64,000 bases of DNA from Amycolatopsis sp. CA-128772 (GTDB lineage: Bacteria; Actinomycetota; Actinomycetes; Mycobacteriales; Pseudonocardiaceae): positions 16,309 to 80,308 of the forward strand of contig NZ_PPHG01000057.1 in NCBI RefSeq assembly GCF_002904295.1, given 5' to 3'. Positions 51,528 through 61,240 of the stretch are shown in pieces. Each line of letters opens with the position of its first letter. The stretch's first letter is position 1. Made by a program: the position numbers and the translations under genes. The notes beneath the pieces were generated by a model that was not told the origin of the DNA, made no database searches, and saw only the letters and a list, made by a program, of their open reading frames with translations.

Positions 51528-52304
51528 TTGCTGCTCACCGTCGACGTCGGCAACACGAACATCGTGCTGGGCCTGTGGTCCGGGCACGAGCTCGTGGGCG
51601 ACTGGCGCATGCGCACGGACGCGCGCATCACCGCCGACGAGCTGGCGTTGACGGTCCGCGGACTGCTCGGCCCGCACGCGGACGCGGTGAGCGGGATCAG
51701 CGCGTTGTCGACGGTGCCGGCGGTGCTGCGCGAGCTGCGCGTGATGCTCGCCCGGTACTACGCCGCGATCCCGAAGATCGTGGTGGAGCCGGGCGTCCGC
51801 ACCGGCGTGGCGCTGCTGGTGGACAACCCGAAGGAGGTGGGCGCGGACCGGCTGGTGAACACGCTGGCCGCGCACCACCTCCACAGCAGCGCGTGCGTGG
51901 TGGTCGACTTCGGCACGTCGACCAACGTGGACGCGATCTCCGCCCGCGGCGAGTTCCTGGGCGGCGCCTTCGCCCCGGGCATCGAGATTTCGGTGGACGC
52001 GCTGGCGTTGCGCGCGGCGGCGCTGCGGAAGGTCGAGCTGGTCCCGCCGCGGTCGGTGATCGGCAAGAACACCGTGGAGTGCCTGCAGTCCGGGATCCTC
52101 TACGGTTTCGCCGGCCAGGTGGACGGCCTGGTCCGCCGGATCGTCCGCGAGCTGGCCCCGGGCGGCACGGAACCGGTGGCGGTGCTGGCCACCGGCGGCC
52201 TGGCCCCGCTGGTGATCGGCGAGTCGGAGACGATCACCGACCACGTCCCGGAGCTGACGCTGCTCGGCCTGCGGCTGGTGTACGAGCGCAACGTCCGCGC
52301 CTGA
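51528..52304 (+). CDS. coaX: Type III pantothenate kinase
   Basis: A 258-residue enzyme catalysing the first step of CoA synthesis from pantothenate. The phosphate-binding DVGNTNIVLGLW, DFGTSTNVDAI and GAFAPGIEIS motifs identify the type III family. A TTG start 5 bp after panD is the only suitable one. Ends the panC-panD-coaX operon. Confidence 0.94.
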   Translation: MLLTVDVGNTNIVLGLWSGHELVGDWRMRTDARITADELALTVRGLLGPHADAVSGISALSTVPAVLRELRVMLARYYAAIPKIVVEPGVRTGVALLVDNPKEVGADRLVNTLAAHHLHSSACVVVDFGTSTNVDAISARGEFLGGAFAPGIEISVDALALRAAALRKVELVPPRSVIGKNTVECLQSGILYGFAGQVDGLVRRIVRELAPGGTEPVAVLATGGLAPLVIGESETITDHVPELTLLGLRLVYERNVRA

Positions 52305-52310
52305 CCCTCC

Positions 52311-52709
52311 TCAGCCGCGAGCCAGCCGGCGGCGTTCCAGCACGTACCCCAGCGCGGTCACCGCCAGCGCCGGGAAGGCGATCTTCGCCTGCGGGAACCG
52401 CCCGGCCCCCGGCGGATCCACCGCGCGGGACCCGGGGTAGGCCAGCGCCGAAACCTGCGTCGCCCAGTACAGCGACGCCAGCACGGCCCCGGCGTCGAGC
52501 CCCGCCCGGGTCGGCCGTCGCCAGAGCTGCCACAGGCTGGTCGCCCCCAGCGCGAGTCCCAGGCTCATCGTCTGGCCGTTGTGGAACTTCGCGTGCGGCG
52601 GCCAGTCCGGGTTGAACACGTGCGTTTCGTTCCAGTCGGCCTTGTACGGGCCCACCGCGGTTACCAACGAGGTCAGCGAGATCAAGGCCCGCCCCGGTGA
52701 AATGCGCAT
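52311..52709 (-). CDS. Small four-span membrane protein (DUF6640-like)
   Basis: A 132-residue protein with about four hydrophobic segments (ALISLTSLVTAVGPYKADWN; MSLGLALGATSLWQLW; AGAVLASLYWATQVSALAY; ALAVTALGYVLE) and HVFNPDWPPHAKFHNGQ in the first loop. Function unknown; the family label is from memory. Its start at ATG 52709 coincides with the expected transcription start of a MerR-type promoter. Confidence 0.7.
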   Translation of the reverse strand: MRISPGRALISLTSLVTAVGPYKADWNETHVFNPDWPPHAKFHNGQTMSLGLALGATSLWQLWRRPTRAGLDAGAVLASLYWATQVSALAYPGSRAVDPPGAGRFPQAKIAFPALAVTALGYVLERRRLARG

Positions 52710-52715
52710 TCCCGC

Positions 52716-52746
52716 AGTATCGGACCTCCACCTTGATCGAGGTCAA
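52716..52746 (-). promoter_or_regulatory. MerR-type promoter ahead of the small membrane protein gene
   Basis: On the minus strand TTGACC (complement of 52741-52746) and GATACT (complement of 52716-52721) are 19 bp apart. A dyad ACCTC/GAGGT overlaps the -35 and fills the spacer. The predicted start site is the ATG itself. Confidence 0.6.
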
Positions 52747-52756
52747 GGACGCGGGT

Positions 52757-53518
52757 TCAGCGACGTCGGGCGCGCAGGGCCGTGGTCACCAGCGGGAGGT
52801 CGAACTCGCCGGTCGCCGTCGCCGGGTTGGCCGAGAGGTACTGCCGGAGGCGGTCCAGCAGGGCCGCCGACTCCTCCGGGGCGGAGACGATCACCACCGA
52901 ATACGTCGCGATCGTTTCCAGCAGGCTCTCCGCCGTGCGCCGTTGGGCGTGGCGGAACCGCTCCATTTCGAATGGTTCGAACGCCGGGTGGGTCACCTCG
53001 CGCATGTTTTCGATGCTCGCCGGGCGGCGGGCGCCGTCGCGGCCCAGTTCGGTGAACTCGGCGACCCACGGCACCGATTCGTCTTCGTAGTTCCACACCG
53101 GTACGCACACCCCGCCCGGCCGCAGCACGCGGGCGATCTCCGTCATCGCCTCCGGCACGTCGAACCAGTGGAACGCCTGGCCGATGAACACCGCGTCGAG
53201 GCCGCCGTCGGGCAACGGGATCCGTTCCGCCCGGCCGGCCAGCGACGTCGCCGACGGCGCGGCCCGCTCGAGTTCCGCGCGCATTTCCGGATCGGGTTCC
53301 ACCGCGGTGACGTCGAGCCCGAGCGCGGTCAGGCCGAGGGTGAGTTTGCCGGTTCCGGCGCCCAGATCGAGCACCCGGCGCGGGGTTCCGGTCGCACCGG
53401 AAAGGCCCCACACGATCGCTTCCCGGGGGTAACCGGGCCGGTGCTCGGCGTACTCGGCCGCGCGGGTGCCGAACGAAGAGGCCCGCTCGGCGCGGTGCTC
53501 GGGTGTGGGTTCACTCAC
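52757..53518 (-). CDS. Class I SAM-dependent methyltransferase
   Basis: A 253-residue methyltransferase with motif I VLDLGAGTGKLTL, an acidic end of strand 2 (VTAVEPDPEM), and IPLPDGGLDAVFIGQAFHWF as the post-I region. Substrate unknown. It is followed leftward by the small membrane protein gene after 47 bp, which has its own promoter. Confidence 0.88.
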   Translation of the reverse strand: MSEPTPEHRAERASSFGTRAAEYAEHRPGYPREAIVWGLSGATGTPRRVLDLGAGTGKLTLGLTALGLDVTAVEPDPEMRAELERAAPSATSLAGRAERIPLPDGGLDAVFIGQAFHWFDVPEAMTEIARVLRPGGVCVPVWNYEDESVPWVAEFTELGRDGARRPASIENMREVTHPAFEPFEMERFRHAQRRTAESLLETIATYSVVIVSAPEESAALLDRLRQYLSANPATATGEFDLPLVTTALRARRR

Positions 53519-53595
53519 GAACCCCAGGATAATCGAGGGAAAGGAAAGGTAATCCGGTTGGCGTAGCGCGTGGCCGGGTTCGTACCCTATGGGCC

Positions 53596-55107
53596 ATGAC
53601 CGAAAACCCCGCTTCCACCAGCGAGCCCGCCGAAGACGAACTGCCCGAGCAGATGCGGGTGCGCCGGGAGAAGCGCGACCGGATCCTCGCCGAGGGGATC
53701 GATCCCTACCCGGTCGAGGTGCCCCGCACGCACACGCTCGCCGAGGTGCGCGCGACGCATTCCGGCCTGCCCGCCGACACCGCCACCGGTGAGGTGGTCG
53801 GCGTCACCGGCCGGGTGATGTTCCTGCGCAACACGGGCAAGCTGTGCTTCGCGAGCCTTCGCGAGGGCGACGGCACCGAGCTGCAGGCGATGATCAGCCT
53901 GGCGAAGGTCGGCGAAGACGCGCTGGCGGCGTGGAAGTCCGATGTCGACCTCGGCGACCACGTGTTCGTGCAGGGTGAGGTCATCACGTCCAAGCGCGGC
54001 GAGCTTTCGGTGATGGCCGACGCCTGGCGCATCACGTCGAAGGCGCTGCGCCCGCTGCCGGTGGCGCACAAGGAGCTCGCCGAGGAGACGCGGATCCGCC
54101 AGCGCTACGTCGACCTCATCCTGCGCCCGCGCGCGCGGGACGTCGTGCGCACGCGCGCCGGCGTGGTCCGGTCGCTGCGGGAGTCGTTCCACCGGCGCGG
54201 GTTCACCGAGGTCGAGACGCCGATGCTGCAGACGCTGCACGGCGGCGCCGCGGCCCGCCCGTTCGTCACGCATTCCAACGCGTTCGACCTGGAGCTCTTC
54301 CTGCGGATCGCGCCGGAGCTCTACCTCAAGCGCTGCGTCGTCGGCGGCATCGAGAAGGTCTTCGAGATCAACCGCAACTTCCGGAACGAGGGCAGTGACT
54401 CGTCCCATTCGCCGGAATTCGCGATGCTCGAGTACTACGAGGCCTACGCCACGTACGACACGAACGCGGTGATGACGCGCGAGCTGATCCAGGAGGCCGC
54501 GCAGGCCGTGCTGGACAGCCAGGTCGTCACCCTGCCCGACGGTTCGGAGTACGACCTCTCCGGCGAATGGACCACACTCGGAATGTACGAGTCGTTGTCC
54601 GATTCCCTCGGCGAAGAGGTCACGCCCGAGACCCCCGCCGCCAAACTGCACGGATTCGCGCAGGCCAGGGGCCTGGAAGTGGATCCGAAGCTGGGTCACG
54701 GCAAGCTGGTCGAGGAACTGTGGGAACACCTCGTCGGAGATCATCTCCACGCCCCGACGTTTGTCCGTGATTTTCCGCTGGAGACGTCGCCATTGACGCG
54801 GCAGCACCGCTCCCGGCCGGGGGTGGCGGAGAAGTGGGACCTCTACGTGCGCGGTTTCGAACTCGCCACCGGATACTCCGAGCTGGTCGATCCGGTCGTC
54901 GAACGGGAACGCCTCACCGAACAGTCCCGGCTGGCCGCCGAGGGCGATAGCGAAGCCATGCGGCTGGACGAGGATTTCCTCCGTGCCCTCGAGTACGGAA
55001 TGCCGCCGAGCGGTGGTGTCGGAATGGGTATCGACCGGCTGCTCATGGCGCTGACCGGTCTCGGTATCCGGGAGACCATCCTCTTCCCGCTGGTGCGTCC
55101 CGAATAA
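53596..55107 (+). CDS. lysS: Lysyl-tRNA synthetase (class II)
   Basis: A 503-residue enzyme charging tRNA-Lys. The N-terminal OB-fold is at about 70-170 ([20 protein letters not shown]). Class II motif 2 ([20 protein letters not shown]) and motif 3 ([15 protein letters not shown]) are present. It is probably leaderless or nearly so: TACCCT lies seven bases before the ATG. It is upstream of lsr2, as in mycobacteria. Confidence 0.97.
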   Translation: MTENPASTSEPAEDELPEQMRVRREKRDRILAEGIDPYPVEVPRTHTLAEVRATHSGLPADTATGEVVGVTGRVMFLRNTGKLCFASLREGDGTELQAMISLAKVGEDALAAWKSDVDLGDHVFVQGEVITSKRGELSVMADAWRITSKALRPLPVAHKELAEETRIRQRYVDLILRPRARDVVRTRAGVVRSLRESFHRRGFTEVETPMLQTLHGGAAARPFVTHSNAFDLELFLRIAPELYLKRCVVGGIEKVFEINRNFRNEGSDSSHSPEFAMLEYYEAYATYDTNAVMTRELIQEAAQAVLDSQVVTLPDGSEYDLSGEWTTLGMYESLSDSLGEEVTPETPAAKLHGFAQARGLEVDPKLGHGKLVEELWEHLVGDHLHAPTFVRDFPLETSPLTRQHRSRPGVAEKWDLYVRGFELATGYSELVDPVVERERLTEQSRLAAEGDSEAMRLDEDFLRALEYGMPPSGGVGMGIDRLLMALTGLGIRETILFPLVRPE

Positions 55108-55146
55108 CCCGCCCGTGGGATAGCGGCCGGGTTATGGCAATGAGAT

Positions 55147-55175
55147 TTGCGCTGTCCTCCGGAAGCGGGTACTAA
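55147..55175 (+). promoter_or_regulatory. lsr2 promoter
   Basis: TTGCGC (55147-55152), 17-bp spacer, TACTAA (55170-55175). It would give a leader of about 70 bases before the lsr2 ribosome site AGGAGG. Confidence 0.55.
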
Positions 55176-55251
55176 TGTTCTGGACAAAGTCTTCTGTCCC
55201 GGGGCTCGCCCCGAACCCAGATCATTGAGTAAGCCCCGCAGGAGGAATCGG

Positions 55252-55602
55252 ATGGCACAGAAGGTGCTCGTCTCGCTGGTCGACGACCTCGACGGCAGTG
55301 AGGCGGAAGAGACCGTCGAGTTCGGTTTGGACGGCGTCAGCTACCAGATCGATCTCTCCTCGGAAAACGCCGAGGAGCTGCGGGACGCTCTCGCCCAGTA
55401 TGTCGAGCACGCGCGTCGCGCGGGTGGTCGCAAGCGTACTTCGGTGCGCCCGGTCGCGGGTAAGGGTTCGGCCCGCCCCGCGGCGGTCGACCGTGAGCAG
55501 AACCAGGCCATCCGGTCCTGGGCGCGCAAGAACGGTTACGCGGTTTCCGACCGCGGCCGCATCCCCTCCGAGGTCGTCGAGGCTTACCACAAGAAGAACT
55601 GA
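55252..55602 (+). CDS. lsr2: Lsr2 nucleoid-associated silencer
   Basis: A 116-residue H-NS-like protein that binds AT-rich DNA and silences foreign genes. The N-terminal oligomerisation domain starts [20 protein letters not shown]; the C-terminal domain carries the AT-hook-like [12 protein letters not shown] preceded by [20 protein letters not shown] lies nine bases before the ATG. It would be expected to act on the AT-richer cargo of the element in this window. Confidence 0.96.
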   Translation: MAQKVLVSLVDDLDGSEAEETVEFGLDGVSYQIDLSSENAEELRDALAQYVEHARRAGGRKRTSVRPVAGKGSARPAAVDREQNQAIRSWARKNGYAVSDRGRIPSEVVEAYHKKN

Positions 55603-55713
55603 GTATTGGGCACGTCACCCCCGCCCGGGGGTGGACGGCAGGTCACTGACCAGCCGTTATCCCGAGTCCGGCGCGGGTGGCGAATTCTGGTGACGCGGGG
55701 GTTTCCAGAGGTG

Positions 55714-55741
55714 GCCGCCGGGCGAATTCGCGCCCGGCGGC
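55714..55741. terminator. Bidirectional terminator between lsr2 and araC-type gene
   Basis: Perfect 11-bp arms (GCCGCCGGGCG and complement) with loop AATTCG, then TTTGT. It lies 5 bp from the convergent regulator's stop. Confidence 0.8.
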
Positions 55742-55745
55742 TTTG

Positions 55746-56579
55746 TCATGTCCGATCCTTGTCCGGTTCCCCGGCGTGGCCCGCGCGGGCCGTTCGGACG
55801 TACTCGCCGGGCGACTGGCCGGTCACGGTCCGGAAATCGCGGATGAAGTGCGATTGGTCGCTATAGCCCAGTCGAACCGCCAGACCGGCGTAATCGGGTT
55901 GTCCTTCCGTGACGATCCGCTGCGCTGCGTCGTTGAGGCGGTATATCCGGATCGCCTGCTTGGGTGGGCAGCCGACGTGTTCGGCGAACACCCGCTGTAC
56001 GGACCGGGTGGTTAGTCCAGTATCCGCGCAGAGTTGCGCCACCCGGGTAATTCCCGGATCCCGCGCGATTGATTCCACCGCCTCCGCCGCCTGCCGCGCG
56101 GCCGGTGAGAGCCGCACGGGTTTTGCGATCAGCAAGTTGTCGACCGCATCGGCCATTTCCGCGTCGTCGCGGGCCGACTGCACCGATTCCGCGGCCCGCG
56201 ACGCCGCCAGTCCGAAAACGTCGGTGAGCGGGACACTGCGGTCGGCGATGTCACGCACCGGCCGGCCGAGGAACGCGCGGAAGCAGCCCGGCCGAAATCG
56301 CACGCCCAAGCCCTGGACCCGGCCGGCCAGCCGGTGCGAAAAGACGTCGCGGGCCGGGCCGTAGACGCCCGAGGCGCCGGGAAAGAACGTCACGTGGACC
56401 GCGAGGTTCGGCAGCACGCGCTGTTCGTACGGCGGTTTGCCGCGCAGGTCCCAGCGCAGGATCCAGTGGTAATCGACGAAATCGGCCAGTTCCGGCGCGG
56501 GTGCGTGGCGGGTCAACGTGAACATCGTGCGCGCGGTGGCCTCGGCCACGATGCCGCGCGGGATCCGGTGCTCGCCCAC
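55746..56579 (-). CDS. AraC-family transcriptional regulator
   Basis: A 277-residue regulator: N-terminal sensing domain with FVDYHWILRWDLRGKPPYEQ and GLGVRFRPGCFRAFLG, and a C-terminal double helix-turn-helix (RVAQLCADTGLTTRSVQRVF, LAVRLGYSDQSHFIRDFRTV, TGQSPGEY). Ligand unknown. I choose GTG 56579 because TACCGT lies six bases upstream, fitting a leaderless start; longer forms run into the divergent gene. Confidence 0.88.
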   Translation of the reverse strand: MGEHRIPRGIVAEATARTMFTLTRHAPAPELADFVDYHWILRWDLRGKPPYEQRVLPNLAVHVTFFPGASGVYGPARDVFSHRLAGRVQGLGVRFRPGCFRAFLGRPVRDIADRSVPLTDVFGLAASRAAESVQSARDDAEMADAVDNLLIAKPVRLSPAARQAAEAVESIARDPGITRVAQLCADTGLTTRSVQRVFAEHVGCPPKQAIRIYRLNDAAQRIVTEGQPDYAGLAVRLGYSDQSHFIRDFRTVTGQSPGEYVRTARAGHAGEPDKDRT

Positions 56580-56643
56580 GCGTCCACGGTAGCTGTCGCG
56601 TTCCTTCAAGACGCCCGGGCACGCGGGGGTTTGGATCGCGGAC

Positions 56644-57213
56644 ATGAACGCCCACCTGGTGCGGCCCGCCGCGGCCGAATTCCTCCGCATCGCCGGCGCG
56701 GTCCCCGGCCTGACCCCGCCGACGCCGTGCGCCGGCTACGACGTCCGCGGGCTGCTCAACCACCTCCTGTACTGGGGCCCGTGGCTCGTGGCCGCGGGAC
56801 GGCGCGAGGCCCCGCCGTCCCCGGCCGGCGGCGAGGCGGAGGCGGCCTTGGTGGCCGGCGACTGGCGCGCGGCCCTGGAGAAGCAGACGGAGACGCTGGT
56901 GGACGTCTTCGGGACGCCGTCGGCGTGGACGGGGACGACGGCGCTGGGCACGGCGCAGCTGCCGGCGGCGGTGGTCGGCGACATGGTCCTGGGCGAGTTC
57001 GTCCTGCACGGCTGGGACCTGGCCCGGGCGACCGGCCGGTCGTGCGCCTTCGCGCCGGAGGCGGCGACGGCGGTGTACGAGTCGGCGGTGGCCATGGGCG
57101 AGCAGGCGCGGTCGATGGGGGTCTACGGGCCGGCGGTCGAGGTGGGCGCGGATGCGTCGCCGCTGGAGCGGGCGCTGGGCGCGGCCGGGCGGGACCCGGG
57201 CTGGACGCCCTGA
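56644..57213 (+). CDS. TIGR03086-type DinB-like metal-binding protein
   Basis: A 189-residue four-helix protein of the mycothiol-dependent maleylpyruvate isomerase/DinB group. Metal-site histidines appear in LLNHLLYW and FVLHGWDLARAT. Members transfer or hydrolyse mycothiol adducts in some cases; this one is uncharacterised. It is divergent from the AraC gene, which may regulate it. Confidence 0.8.
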   Translation: MNAHLVRPAAAEFLRIAGAVPGLTPPTPCAGYDVRGLLNHLLYWGPWLVAAGRREAPPSPAGGEAEAALVAGDWRAALEKQTETLVDVFGTPSAWTGTTALGTAQLPAAVVGDMVLGEFVLHGWDLARATGRSCAFAPEAATAVYESAVAMGEQARSMGVYGPAVEVGADASPLERALGAAGRDPGWTP

Positions 57214-57214
57214 G

Positions 57215-58027
57215 TCAGCGCGGGCAGGTGCGCGGGCAGCCGTCGCACTCTTCGGCCGACGGCAGCAGGTACGAGAAGCAGCAGCTTTCGCGGCGCCGGG
57301 TCCACTCGCGGTCCTCCGTCAGGCGCAGCGTCGACGCCGACGTCAGCGGGGGGTACCGCTCGTCGAGCACCAGGGCCGCGTCCGCCACGCCCGCGCCCTC
57401 CGCCTCGGCCGTCCCGCCTTGGCGGCCCGCCCACCACAGCGAGTTCTCCAGGGCGTCCGTCGCCGTTGCCCAGAGCGTGCGGCGGCCGAGTCTGCTCAGG
57501 GGCGCGTAGGCCCGGATGAACTGCGTCGCGTGCGCCAGGTAGCGGGCCCGCAGGACCGCCGCCAGTGCGCGCTCGTCGCGGACCACCGTGGCCTCCGGGC
57601 GGGCCGAGCCCGGGTCCGTCGGCAGGCAGTGGAACGCGTCACCCAGTACCGCCATGCCGTCCGGGTGTGGGCGGTCGTCGGCCAGGCGGAACGCCAGCTC
57701 TGCGGGCTTCAACGAGGGCACCCGGCGCTCGTGGTGCAGCAGCAGCGCGCCGACGTACGCCGGGACGTGCAGGTACCACGTCAGCACCCAGCTGGCCGTC
57801 GTGCGGGCCGGTGCCGAGGAGTGCTCGCGCAGGAGCCAGTCGCCCAGCAGGCCGCGCCACTCGTCGAAGTAGGCCGGCGTCTCCAGCAGCTCCGAGCAGC
57901 GGATCCAGCCCGCCGGGACGTCCCGGCGCAGCTCGCTGCGGCCCTGCAGGCCCGAAACCCGCCGCAACGACGACGCGAGGCCGTCGCCGACCTCGCGTGC
58001 GTCACGGAAGGACCGCTGCTGGTTCAA
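57215..58027 (-). CDS. FhuF-like siderophore-iron reductase family protein
   Basis: A 270-residue protein with the C-terminal cysteine cluster RESCCFSYLLPSAEECDGCP, matching the CC-x10-CxxC site that holds a 2Fe-2S cluster in FhuF. Such proteins release iron from imported siderophores by reduction. The TTG at 58027 is chosen because AGGAGGG lies six bases upstream; the upstream in-frame extension is unlikely. An iron box at 58059 predicts repression by an IdeR/DmdR-type regulator when iron is plentiful. Confidence 0.85.
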   Translation of the reverse strand: MNQQRSFRDAREVGDGLASSLRRVSGLQGRSELRRDVPAGWIRCSELLETPAYFDEWRGLLGDWLLREHSSAPARTTASWVLTWYLHVPAYVGALLLHHERRVPSLKPAELAFRLADDRPHPDGMAVLGDAFHCLPTDPGSARPEATVVRDERALAAVLRARYLAHATQFIRAYAPLSRLGRRTLWATATDALENSLWWAGRQGGTAEAEGAGVADAALVLDERYPPLTSASTLRLTEDREWTRRRESCCFSYLLPSAEECDGCPRTCPR

Positions 58028-58058
58028 CCGCGGCCCTCCTCGTAAGCGCCGTAGTGGA

Positions 58059-58072
58059 TTAGGCGTGCCTAA
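58059..58072 (-). promoter_or_regulatory. Iron box (IdeR/DmdR operator)
   Basis: TTAGGC-GT-GCCTAA is a perfect palindrome matching the core of actinobacterial iron boxes. It lies 32 bp upstream of the FhuF-like start codon. Confidence 0.75.
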
Positions 58073-58392
58073 CCTTACAGACTTCCGGCGTCTGCGCCAA
58101 TCGGGTGGGGTACTCCGAGCTTGCGGACTGTTCGCGGTGAGCGGACAGGGCGCGGATGGCGGAATCCACGTGGCCGCTCGCACGTTGGGCTTGACGTAAA
58201 GGTGCAGGGCAACCTGATGATGGGAGCACCCGGAAGATGCCACGTCCGGGTGCGGAAACGACCGCCGAGAGCCGTAGTGGTACGCCAGCGCGACGACTTG
58301 GCTACTAGAGTGGTCTCACGGTGCTGAATCCATCGCGGGTGAAAGCACGATGATGGAAACGGGCCGCCGGCGCAGCAGTCGAGGGAGTGCAC
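58073..58392. other. Gene-free region between fhuF-like gene and clpC1
   Basis: About 320 bp without a convincing gene; the long antisense frame here is a shadow of clpC1. It must hold the clpC1 promoter. I looked for a clear ClgR operator and did not find one. Confidence 0.6.
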
Positions 58393-60951
58393 ATGTTTGA
58401 GAGGTTCACCGACCGCGCGAGGCGGGTGGTCGTCCTGGCTCAAGAAGAGGCCAGGATGCTCAACCACAACTACATCGGCACCGAGCACATCCTCCTGGGT
58501 CTGATCCACGAGGGTGAGGGTGTCGCCGCCAAGGCGCTGGAGTCGCTGGGCATCGCCCTGGAGGGCGTGCGCCAGCAGGTCGAAGAGATCATCGGCCAGG
58601 GCCAGCAGGCGCCGAGCGGGCACATCCCGTTTACGCCGCGCGCCAAGAAGGTGCTGGAGCTGTCGCTGCGCGAAGCGCTGCAGCTCGGCCACAACTACAT
58701 CGGCACCGAGCACATCCTGCTCGGCCTGATCCGCGAGGGCGAGGGCGTCGCCGCGCAGGTCCTGGTCAAGCTGGGAGCGGACCTCAACCGGGTCCGCCAG
58801 CAGGTGCTGCAGCTGCTCTCGGGCTACCAGGGCGGCAAGGAGTCCACCGAAACCGGTTCCGGCCGCGGTGAGGGCACCCCGTCGTCGTCGCTGGTCCTCG
58901 ACCAGTTCGGCCGCAACATGACCGTGCTCGCCCGCGAGGGCAAGCTCGACCCGGTCATCGGGCGCGGCAAGGAGATCGAGCGGGTCATGCAGGTGCTGTC
59001 CCGCCGGACCAAGAACAACCCGGTGCTCATCGGCGAGCCCGGCGTCGGCAAGACCGCCGTCGTCGAGGGCCTCGCGCAGAGCATCGTCAAGGGCGAGGTG
59101 CCCGAGACGCTCAAGGACAAGCAGCTCTACACGCTGGACCTGGGCTCGCTGGTCGCCGGCTCCCGCTACCGCGGTGACTTCGAAGAGCGCCTGAAGAAGG
59201 TGCTCAAGGAGATCAAGACCCGCGGCGACATCATCCTGTTCATCGACGAGCTGCACACGCTGGTCGGGGCGGGTGCCGCCGAGGGCGCGATCGACGCGGC
59301 TTCGATTCTGAAGCCGATGCTCGCCCGCGGTGAGCTGCAGACGATCGGCGCGACCACGCTCGAGGAGTACCGCAAGTACATCGAGAAGGACGCCGCCCTC
59401 GAGCGCCGGTTCCAGCCGATCCAGGTCGGCGAGCCGTCGCTGGAGCACACGATCGAGATCCTCAAGGGCCTGCGCGACCGGTACGAGGCGCACCACCGCG
59501 TCTCGATCACCGACTCGGCGCTGGTCGCCGCCGCGACCCTGGCGGACCGGTACATCAACGACCGGTTCCTCCCGGACAAGGCGATCGACCTGATCGACGA
59601 GGCCGGTGCCCGGATGCGCATCCGCCGGATGACCGCGCCGCCGGACCTGCGCGAGTTCGACGAGAAGATCGCGAACGTCCGCCGCGACAAGGAGTCCGCG
59701 ATCGACGCGCAGGACTTCGAGCGGGCCGCCCGCCTGCGTGACGAGGAGAAGACCCTCCTCGGCCAGAAGGGCGAGCGGGAGAAGCAGTGGAAGGACGGCG
59801 ACCTCGACGTCGTCGCCGAGGTCGACGACGAGCAGATCGCGGAGGTGCTGGCCAACTGGACCGGCATCCCGGTGTTCAAGCTGACCGAGGAGGAGACCAC
59901 CCGGCTGCTGCGCATGGAGGACGAGCTCCACAAGCGCATCATCGGCCAGGAGGACGCGGTCAAGGCCGTCTCGCAGGCGATCCGCCGTACGCGTGCCGGC
60001 CTGAAGGACCCGAAGCGCCCGTCGGGCTCGTTCATCTTCGCCGGCCCGTCCGGTGTCGGTAAGACCGAGCTGTCCAAGGCGCTGGCGGCGTTCCTGTTCG
60101 GCGAGGACGACGCGCTCATCCAGATCGACATGGGCGAGTTCCACGACCGCTACACCGCTTCGCGGCTCTTCGGTGCCCCTCCGGGCTACGTCGGCTACGA
60201 AGAGGGCGGCCAGCTGACGGAGAAGGTGCGTCGCAAGCCGTTCTCGGTGGTGCTGTTCGACGAGATCGAAAAGGCGCACCAGGAGATCTACAACACGCTC
60301 CTGCAGGTGCTGGAGGACGGCCGCCTGACCGACGGTCAGGGCCGCACGGTCGACTTCAAGAACACGGTCCTCATCTTCACGTCCAACCTGGGCACGTCGG
60401 ACATCTCGAAGTCCGTCTCGCTCGGGTTCGCCGGGTCCAACGACACCGGCACCCGGTACGAGAAGATGAAGCAGAAGGTCAACGAGGAAATGAAGAAGCA
60501 TTTCCGCCCGGAGTTCCTGAACCGGATCGATGACATCATCGTGTTCCACCAGCTGACGCAGGAACAGATCATCATGATGGTCGACCTGATGATCGGTCGC
60601 GTGGAGACGCAGCTGCGCGCGAAGGACATGGAGCTGGAGCTCACGGCGAAGGCCAAGTCGCTCCTGGCCAAGCGCGGCTTCGACCCGGTGCTGGGCGCGC
60701 GGCCGCTGCGCCGCACGATCCAGCGCGAGATCGAGGACCAGCTGTCGGAGAAGATCCTGTTCGGCGAGGTCGAGCCGGGCCAGATCATCCTGGTCGACGT
60801 CGAAGGCTGGAGCGGCAACCCGGAGGACAAGGACGACCAGGCGAAGTTCACCTTCCGCGGTGAGCGCCGTCCGTCGTCGATCCCGGACGCCCCGCCGGTC
60901 AGCATCGGCGCGGGCCACGAGGAGCAGGGCGGCGAAGCCGAAGGCGAGTGA
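58393..60951 (+). CDS. clpC1: ATP-dependent Clp protease ATP-binding subunit ClpC1
   Basis: An 852-residue AAA+ unfoldase feeding ClpP, essential in many actinobacteria and the target of ecumicin-type antibiotics. Two Clp-N repeats lie in residues 1-145, Walker A1 GEPGVGKT at 214-221, a UVR-type middle region near 430-465, and Walker A2 GPSGVGKT at 551-558. LGF near 685 is the ClpP-docking loop ([10 protein letters not shown]). The ATG at 58393 is preferred over GTG 58387. Confidence 0.97.
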   Translation: MFERFTDRARRVVVLAQEEARMLNHNYIGTEHILLGLIHEGEGVAAKALESLGIALEGVRQQVEEIIGQGQQAPSGHIPFTPRAKKVLELSLREALQLGHNYIGTEHILLGLIREGEGVAAQVLVKLGADLNRVRQQVLQLLSGYQGGKESTETGSGRGEGTPSSSLVLDQFGRNMTVLAREGKLDPVIGRGKEIERVMQVLSRRTKNNPVLIGEPGVGKTAVVEGLAQSIVKGEVPETLKDKQLYTLDLGSLVAGSRYRGDFEERLKKVLKEIKTRGDIILFIDELHTLVGAGAAEGAIDAASILKPMLARGELQTIGATTLEEYRKYIEKDAALERRFQPIQVGEPSLEHTIEILKGLRDRYEAHHRVSITDSALVAAATLADRYINDRFLPDKAIDLIDEAGARMRIRRMTAPPDLREFDEKIANVRRDKESAIDAQDFERAARLRDEEKTLLGQKGEREKQWKDGDLDVVAEVDDEQIAEVLANWTGIPVFKLTEEETTRLLRMEDELHKRIIGQEDAVKAVSQAIRRTRAGLKDPKRPSGSFIFAGPSGVGKTELSKALAAFLFGEDDALIQIDMGEFHDRYTASRLFGAPPGYVGYEEGGQLTEKVRRKPFSVVLFDEIEKAHQEIYNTLLQVLEDGRLTDGQGRTVDFKNTVLIFTSNLGTSDISKSVSLGFAGSNDTGTRYEKMKQKVNEEMKKHFRPEFLNRIDDIIVFHQLTQEQIIMMVDLMIGRVETQLRAKDMELELTAKAKSLLAKRGFDPVLGARPLRRTIQREIEDQLSEKILFGEVEPGQIILVDVEGWSGNPEDKDDQAKFTFRGERRPSSIPDAPPVSIGAGHEEQGGEAEGE

Positions 60952-60971
60952 TCGTCGCTTAGTACGCCAGG

Positions 60972-61002
60972 AGGGCGGTTCCCCGGTTCGGGGGGCCGCC
61001 CT
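60972..61002 (+). terminator. Terminator behind clpC1
   Basis: GGGCGGTTCCCC pairs with GGGGGGCCGCCC (two wobble pairs) around a 5-base loop, then CTTCGG. About 22 bp after the stop. Confidence 0.75.
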
Positions 61003-61240
61003 TCGGCGTTTCGGGGGGGATGAGTCGGAGCCGCGGCTCGGACGGCCGGCGGTGGATCCGGTCGAGGGTTCGGGTCGAGGTTTGCCGAGGGGTACGTGCC
61101 CGGTTCCGCTTGGCGCCAGCTCCGCGAGAATGCTGGCATCAGCCAGGCCGGACCGGCGCGGCGCATGGGCGTCAGCCAGCCGCAGCCGCCCCTGGCGCAC
61201 ATGAGACGATGCCCCGCGGACCTTGGGGAGGGGAATCCGC

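Noticed and set aside
58073-58392. ClgR operator before clpC1
   Set aside because: Only a loose CGC...GCG arrangement was found near 58282-58293; the match is too weak to report.
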